Positions 60,531 to 64,000 of a DNA stretch of 64,000 bases are shown here, piece after piece. Each line of letters starts with the position of its first letter. Position 1 is the first letter of the stretch. The translations under genes and the position numbers were made by a program. Origin of the DNA: an uncultured Lachnospiraceae bacterium (GTDB taxonomy: Bacteria > Bacillota > Clostridia > Lachnospirales > Lachnospiraceae); NCBI GenBank assembly GCA_947631625.1, contig CANRMA010000009.1, positions 1-64,000 of the forward strand. The letters are read 5' to 3'. The notes beneath the pieces were generated by a model that searched no databases, was not told where the DNA came from, and saw only the letters and a program-made list of their open reading frames with translations.

Positions 60531-61598
60531 ATGGAAAGTAAAAAGAACGAAAACTACCATGACCAGCAGAATATTCATAATGTCCGTAAAATGAGGGATG
60601 TGCTTGACACTCTCCCCGGCTTTTGCAAGCAGTTTTTCAGAGGTATAACGGAATATACTTCAACCCGTACAAGGTTAGCTTATGCCTACGATATACGGGT
60701 ATTTTTCGAATACCTGCATGAGCGTAATCCATACTGCGCTAAAATGGATATATCGGAATATCCTATATCGGTGCTTGAGCATATAACAAGGGAAGATATT
60801 GAAGAATATCTTGAATATCTCTCCTACTACGAAAAAGACGGTCAGATCTATACTAACGATGAACGCGGCAAAAAGCGTAAATTATCTTCTTTAAGAAGTT
60901 TTTATAATTATTTCTTCCAAAGTGAGCTTATTAAAAATAATCCTGCAGTGCTTGTACCGCTTCCCAAGCTTCATGATAAAGAGATAATACGTCTTGATGC
61001 CGATGAAGTCGCGATTTTACTTGATCAGGCCGAAGACGGCGTCAATCTCACTAAGGCGCAGAAGCGCTATCACCAGGCCACTAAAACAAGGGATATAGCC
61101 ATACTTACACTGCTGCTTGGAACAGGAATACGTGTGTCGGAATGTGTAGGGCTTGATATATCGGATGTTGATTTTAAGAACGATGGGATTAAAATAAGGC
61201 GAAAGGGCGGATATGAAGCCGTTGTGTATTTCGGAGATGAAGTTGAAGAAGCGCTAATGGATTATATGGAAGAGCGGCGTCATATAATACCCCTCAGCGG
61301 GCATGAAAATGCATTTTTCTTATCAATGCAGAACCGCCGCATGTCAGTGCGCGCAGTAGAAAATATGGTTAAAAAGTATGCTTCTACCGTTACAAGTTTA
61401 AAGAAGATCACGCCTCATAAGCTGCGCAGCACCTACGGCACCTCTCTTTACCGCGAAACGGGCGATATTTACCTTGTTGCGGATGTTCTTGGACACAAGG
61501 ACGTCAATACCACCAAAAAGCATTATGCGGCCTTAGAGGACGAACGCAGGCGTTCCGCAGCCAATAAGGTCAGATTACGTGAGAAAAAAGACGAATGA
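60531..61598 (+). CDS. Tyrosine recombinase (XerC/XerD-like)
   Basis: A 355-aa site-specific recombinase. The N-terminal SAM-like core-binding domain (about 30-155) is followed by the catalytic domain with Arg201 (GTGIRVSE), Lys225 (RRKGG), His296-x-x-Arg299 (HKLR), His322 (LGHKD) and nucleophile Tyr332 (HYA). All catalytic residues are present. There is no excisionase, relaxase or phage gene nearby and no visible attachment-site repeat, so a chromosomal housekeeping role is more likely than an integrase of a local element. Confidence 0.88.
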   Translation: MESKKNENYHDQQNIHNVRKMRDVLDTLPGFCKQFFRGITEYTSTRTRLAYAYDIRVFFEYLHERNPYCAKMDISEYPISVLEHITREDIEEYLEYLSYYEKDGQIYTNDERGKKRKLSSLRSFYNYFFQSELIKNNPAVLVPLPKLHDKEIIRLDADEVAILLDQAEDGVNLTKAQKRYHQATKTRDIAILTLLLGTGIRVSECVGLDISDVDFKNDGIKIRRKGGYEAVVYFGDEVEEALMDYMEERRHIIPLSGHENAFFLSMQNRRMSVRAVENMVKKYASTVTSLKKITPHKLRSTYGTSLYRETGDIYLVADVLGHKDVNTTKKHYAALEDERRRSAANKVRLREKKDE

Positions 61599-61603
61599 AT
61601 CAA

Positions 61604-62242
61604 TTATTTTTTTCCGCCCTTTGCTTCAAAGTCTTCAATATACTGTATCAAAAGTTTTACTGTGCCGTCTTCACCCAGTATGCCGCTGTTTATGGAGAGG
61701 TCGTATGTATCGGCGCGGCCCCACTTTTTGGATGAATAATAATTATAATAACTCTGTCTCTGCTTATCTTTCTTTATCATTAATTCTTTGGCTTTCTGTT
61801 CAGTTGTAACATCGCTGTATTTATTCATGATATGCCTGATCTTGCTTTTTTCATCGGAATGAATAAATACGCTTAAGCAGTTGGGATAATCGCTAAGCGC
61901 ATAATCAGCGCATCTTCCGACGATAACGCAAGGACCTTCGTTAGCAATTTTCTTGATGGTGTCAAACTGTGCAAGAAATACCTTGTGGCTTATCGGCATA
62001 TCTACAAAAGAGGCCGAATTATATCCGAAAGAATAAGTATCCATTACAAGATTATACAGGAACGAACTTGTCGGTCTCTCATCATGGCCCTGCATCATTT
62101 CTTCGCAGAAACCGCTCTCTTTTGCGGCCCTTGTAAGTAATTCTTTATCATAATATTTGATCCCGAAATGTTGCGCTAACTTCTCTCCTATTTCATGTCC
62201 GGCTGAGCCAAACTGTCTGCCTATGGTAATTATCGTATTCAT
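61604..62242 (-). CDS. Cytidylate kinase-like family protein
   Basis: A 212-aa P-loop kinase-like protein starting MNTIITIGRQFGSAGHEIGEKLA; AAAGGCGG precedes the ATG whose complement ends at 62242. Family features are YYDKELLTRAAKESG, GPCVIVGRCADYAL and the C-terminal YYNYYSSKKWGRADTYDLSINSG. Members (Cytidylate_kin2) are common in Lachnospiraceae; the substrate is uncertain. It converges with the recombinase, five bases apart, with no terminator between. Confidence 0.85.
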   Translation of the reverse strand: MNTIITIGRQFGSAGHEIGEKLAQHFGIKYYDKELLTRAAKESGFCEEMMQGHDERPTSSFLYNLVMDTYSFGYNSASFVDMPISHKVFLAQFDTIKKIANEGPCVIVGRCADYALSDYPNCLSVFIHSDEKSKIRHIMNKYSDVTTEQKAKELMIKKDKQRQSYYNYYSSKKWGRADTYDLSINSGILGEDGTVKLLIQYIEDFEAKGGKK

Positions 62243-62350
62243 AAACAACACCGCCTTTCTGCTTAATATTATTATATATATTTACTGTCAAAAAATCAAT
62301 TAATACTTAAATCAAATTACACAACCTAATTACACAACGTATCGGTTGGT

Positions 62351-63262
62351 TCATTCCAAAATACTGAGCAAATGTTCAAAATATTCCGGCAAAGGCGCAG
62401 ATACTTCCAAATACTCTCCTGTAGTCGGATGTATCAGCCCTATTGTCATGGCATGAAGCGTCTGCCCCTGCAAATTAAATTTGGACTTATGGCTGCCATA
62501 AACGTCGTCTCCAAGCAACGGATGCCCTATTGAAGCCATATGCACGCGTATCTGGTGTGTGCGTCCGGTCTCAAGCTGACATTCTACATAAGTATATTCC
62601 TTAAATTCTTTTAAAACCTTATAATGCGTAACCGCGGGCTTTCCGTTTACCATGTCCACGGACATTTTCTTCCGGTCTTTTTTATCACGACCGATGGGAG
62701 CGTCTATAGCGCCCTCTTCCTGCGGCAGTCTGCCGTACACTATGGCGCGGTATCTGCGTGTCACGGAATGTTCTTTAAGCTGTTTTGCGACTATATTATG
62801 CGCGATATCATTTTTACATACGATAAGCGAACCTGTAGTGTCTTTATCTATCCTGTGTACGATACCAGGTCTCATAACGCCGTTTATTCCGGACAGCCGA
62901 TCCTTGCAGTGAAACATTATGGCATTGACCAGTGTGCCGCTGTAATGACCCGCAGCCGGGTGGACTACCATCCCTTTGGGCTTATCCACGATCAGGATAT
63001 CGTCATCTTCATAAAGTATGGAAAGCGGGATATCCTGTGCCTGAATCGGCAAAGTTACTGCGTCCGGAATCTGAAAAGCAACTTCATCATCCACTTTCAG
63101 CCGGTAGCTTGCTTTTTTAGGAAGCCCGTTTACAAAAACCATATTATCTTTAATAAGTTTCTGGATATAAGAACGGGATAAATCCTCAATCGTACTGCTT
63201 ATCCATTTGTCGATACGTTCATCCGCATCCTCGAGTCCGATATTGCAGCTAAAGTGTTTCAT
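62351..63262 (-). CDS. rluD: 23S rRNA pseudouridine synthase RluD-type
   Basis: A 303-aa synthase with an N-terminal S4 domain (ADERIDKWISSTIEDLSRSYIQKLI) and catalytic Asp in VHRIDKDTTGSLIV, followed by GRTHQIRVHMASIGHPLLGD. It lies two bases after lspA on the same strand, the standard lspA-rluD pair. This is the canonical RluD relative to the divergent NRLD-type copy at 35.7 kb. Confidence 0.92.
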   Translation of the reverse strand: MKHFSCNIGLEDADERIDKWISSTIEDLSRSYIQKLIKDNMVFVNGLPKKASYRLKVDDEVAFQIPDAVTLPIQAQDIPLSILYEDDDILIVDKPKGMVVHPAAGHYSGTLVNAIMFHCKDRLSGINGVMRPGIVHRIDKDTTGSLIVCKNDIAHNIVAKQLKEHSVTRRYRAIVYGRLPQEEGAIDAPIGRDKKDRKKMSVDMVNGKPAVTHYKVLKEFKEYTYVECQLETGRTHQIRVHMASIGHPLLGDDVYGSHKSKFNLQGQTLHAMTIGLIHPTTGEYLEVSAPLPEYFEHLLSILE

Positions 63263-63264
63263 GG

Positions 63265-63819
63265 TTATTTGATCTCTCTGAATTTCTTCTGGTTAAAGCC
63301 TATAAAATTCAGGTCTTTTTCCTTATAATAAAACAATAGCGCTATAATTAAGAAAAACGTCGCAACTGTCACATATATGTCCGCCATGTTAAAGATGGGG
63401 AAATTTATAATGGCAACGTATATAAAATCTATCACATAATTAAGTCTTACCCTGTCTATCATGTTTCCTATGGCGCCCGCCGCTATAAGCGATAAAAGTA
63501 TATGCATAAGCGTGTACTTCTTTTGATTGGGCGTCTTATACAGTATATAAGCGATAACCGACAGGACTATAACTTCAACGAAAATAAAAAACATACGTTG
63601 GTTTTGCAGCATGCCGAAAGCAGCTCCCGTATTTTCCAGATAATTAAATTCGAGCACGCCGTTTATAATGCTGAATGCCGGTTTGTCTTTAAGCCGCGCC
63701 ACAGCCATATTTTTGGTGTACTGATCCAAAAAGATAAGCGCCGCCATTGCCAGTATGTCTGTTAATAATACAAAAAATTTTATAAGTTTCTGTTTAGTTG
63801 TATTTTTTAGTTTTTTCAT
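63265..63819 (-). CDS. lspA: Lipoprotein signal peptidase (signal peptidase II)
   Basis: A 184-aa membrane aspartyl protease that cleaves prolipoproteins such as the one at 4.2 kb. Four helices are visible; catalytic aspartates are in AIGNMIDRVRLNYVIDFI and FNMADIYVTVA. FNYLENTGAAFGML is a family motif. It lies just downstream of aroB (minus strand) and upstream of rluD. Confidence 0.93.
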   Translation of the reverse strand: MKKLKNTTKQKLIKFFVLLTDILAMAALIFLDQYTKNMAVARLKDKPAFSIINGVLEFNYLENTGAAFGMLQNQRMFFIFVEVIVLSVIAYILYKTPNQKKYTLMHILLSLIAAGAIGNMIDRVRLNYVIDFIYVAIINFPIFNMADIYVTVATFFLIIALLFYYKEKDLNFIGFNQKKFREIK

Positions 63820-63825
63820 TATTAC

Positions 63826-64000
63826 TTAAGCCTTTTCATCTTCTTTGCTAAAATAGATTTCATTGACCGCATTCAGTATATCTTCATCCGTAACATTCAT
63901 ATCAATGACCGCTTTGCCTATTTTCTTAAGAAGCACAAACTTAATCTGCCCTGCAGCCATTTTTTTATCGGACTTGGTAAGCGCAAGAATTTCTTCAGGA
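63826..64000 (-). CDS. aroB: 3-dehydroquinate synthase, C-terminal fragment (cut by window edge)
   Basis: The minus-strand frame entering from the right edge ends TAA at 63826-63828 and encodes about 57 residues, including SDKKMAAGQIKFVLLKKIGKAVID, which matches the end of AroB (DKK...G.I.FVLL..IG.A). It is followed six bases later by lspA. The active-site region lies outside the window. Confidence 0.7.
   Translation of the reverse strand, partial: PEEILALTKSDKKMAAGQIKFVLLKKIGKAVIDMNVTDEDILNAVNEIYFSKEDEKA

Noticed and set aside
62624-63181. 185-aa plus-strand ORF opposite rluD
   Set aside because: Shadow of a well-supported pseudouridine synthase; composition is His/Tyr/Arg-rich and has no domain.

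Overview
The window is about 64 kb of chromosome from a Gram-positive, low-to-mid GC Clostridia genome, most likely Lachnospiraceae. The pointers are strong AAGGAGG-type ribosome sites, sigma-A promoters (TTGACA/TATAAT), HisZ plus short HisG, LexA beside a YneA-like LysM gene, a YlbJ sporulation protein, a BspA/DUF285 surface protein, and the block TIGR03960-TIGR03936-rng-...-rplU-prp-rpmA-obg-yhbY-nadD-yqeK-rsfS. This assignment comes from gene content only. Both ends are cut: an unknown C-terminus at the left and the aroB C-terminus (minus strand) at the right. I saw no tRNA, rRNA, CRISPR array, prophage block or transposase gene.

Layout. 0.4-3.2 kb: zinc/cadmium efflux operon (ArsR-type sensor, separate HMA metallochaperone, P1B ATPase) under a promoter/operator that can be read directly. 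3.3-11.3 kb: DUF554 protein, lipoprotein, short MetH, then ilvB, two ilvH-type ACT genes and ilvC. 11.5-16.2 kb: XRE regulator divergent from a 1370-aa secreted BspA-like repeat protein. 16.5-22.9 kb: Rpn-like nuclease, leuC-leuD, an orphan, a membrane GGDEF protein and a probable PD-(D/E)XK protein. 22.9-31.3 kb: type IIA topoisomerase pair, rsmD, coaD, coiled-coil protein, membrane amidase, ylbJ. 31.4-37.3 kb: HAD phosphatase, YgiQ, SDR, membrane protein, RluA-type synthase, RecU. 37.5-42.5 kb: hisZ-hisG-hisD-hisB and a hisIE fused to a degenerate HisF-like barrel. 43.1-52.9 kb: radical SAM pair, RNase E/G, NUDIX, ribosomal protein block, obg and the nadD-yqeK-rsfS run. 53-64 kb: DUF378, lexA/yneA with four SOS boxes, chemoreceptor, methyltransferase, dtd, AI-2E-type permease, ttcA, tyrosine recombinase, cytidylate-kinase-like protein, rluD, lspA, aroB.

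The most interesting non-genic signal is a family of about 208-bp non-coding, near-palindromic elements: two copies at 21.5-22.1 kb, one inverted copy at 37.3-37.5 kb, and a 53-bp internally deleted derivative at 50.75 kb. Two short relics of the termini are possible. They end in TAGGCAATTGC-like inverted repeats, fold into a long hairpin, and one copy has perfect 14-bp flanking direct repeats, so they look like mobilised MITE-type elements. They sit next to gene starts. Their GAGA-end carries an outward -35-like TTGAGA that pairs with a -10 at the junction; one such end lies 31 bp before hisZ, another copy occupies the 5' leader of the nuclease-like gene, and the deleted copy supplies the stop codon of obg.

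A second theme is in-frame tandem repetition: 36 bp in the P-type ATPase and in YgiQ, 18 bp in the lipoprotein, 15 bp in the RNase E/G N-terminus. Other points are the HisF-like domain that lost both catalytic aspartates, the paired ACT subunits, the lexA/yneA control region, and the 16-bp perfect palindrome in the XRE/BspA intergenic region.
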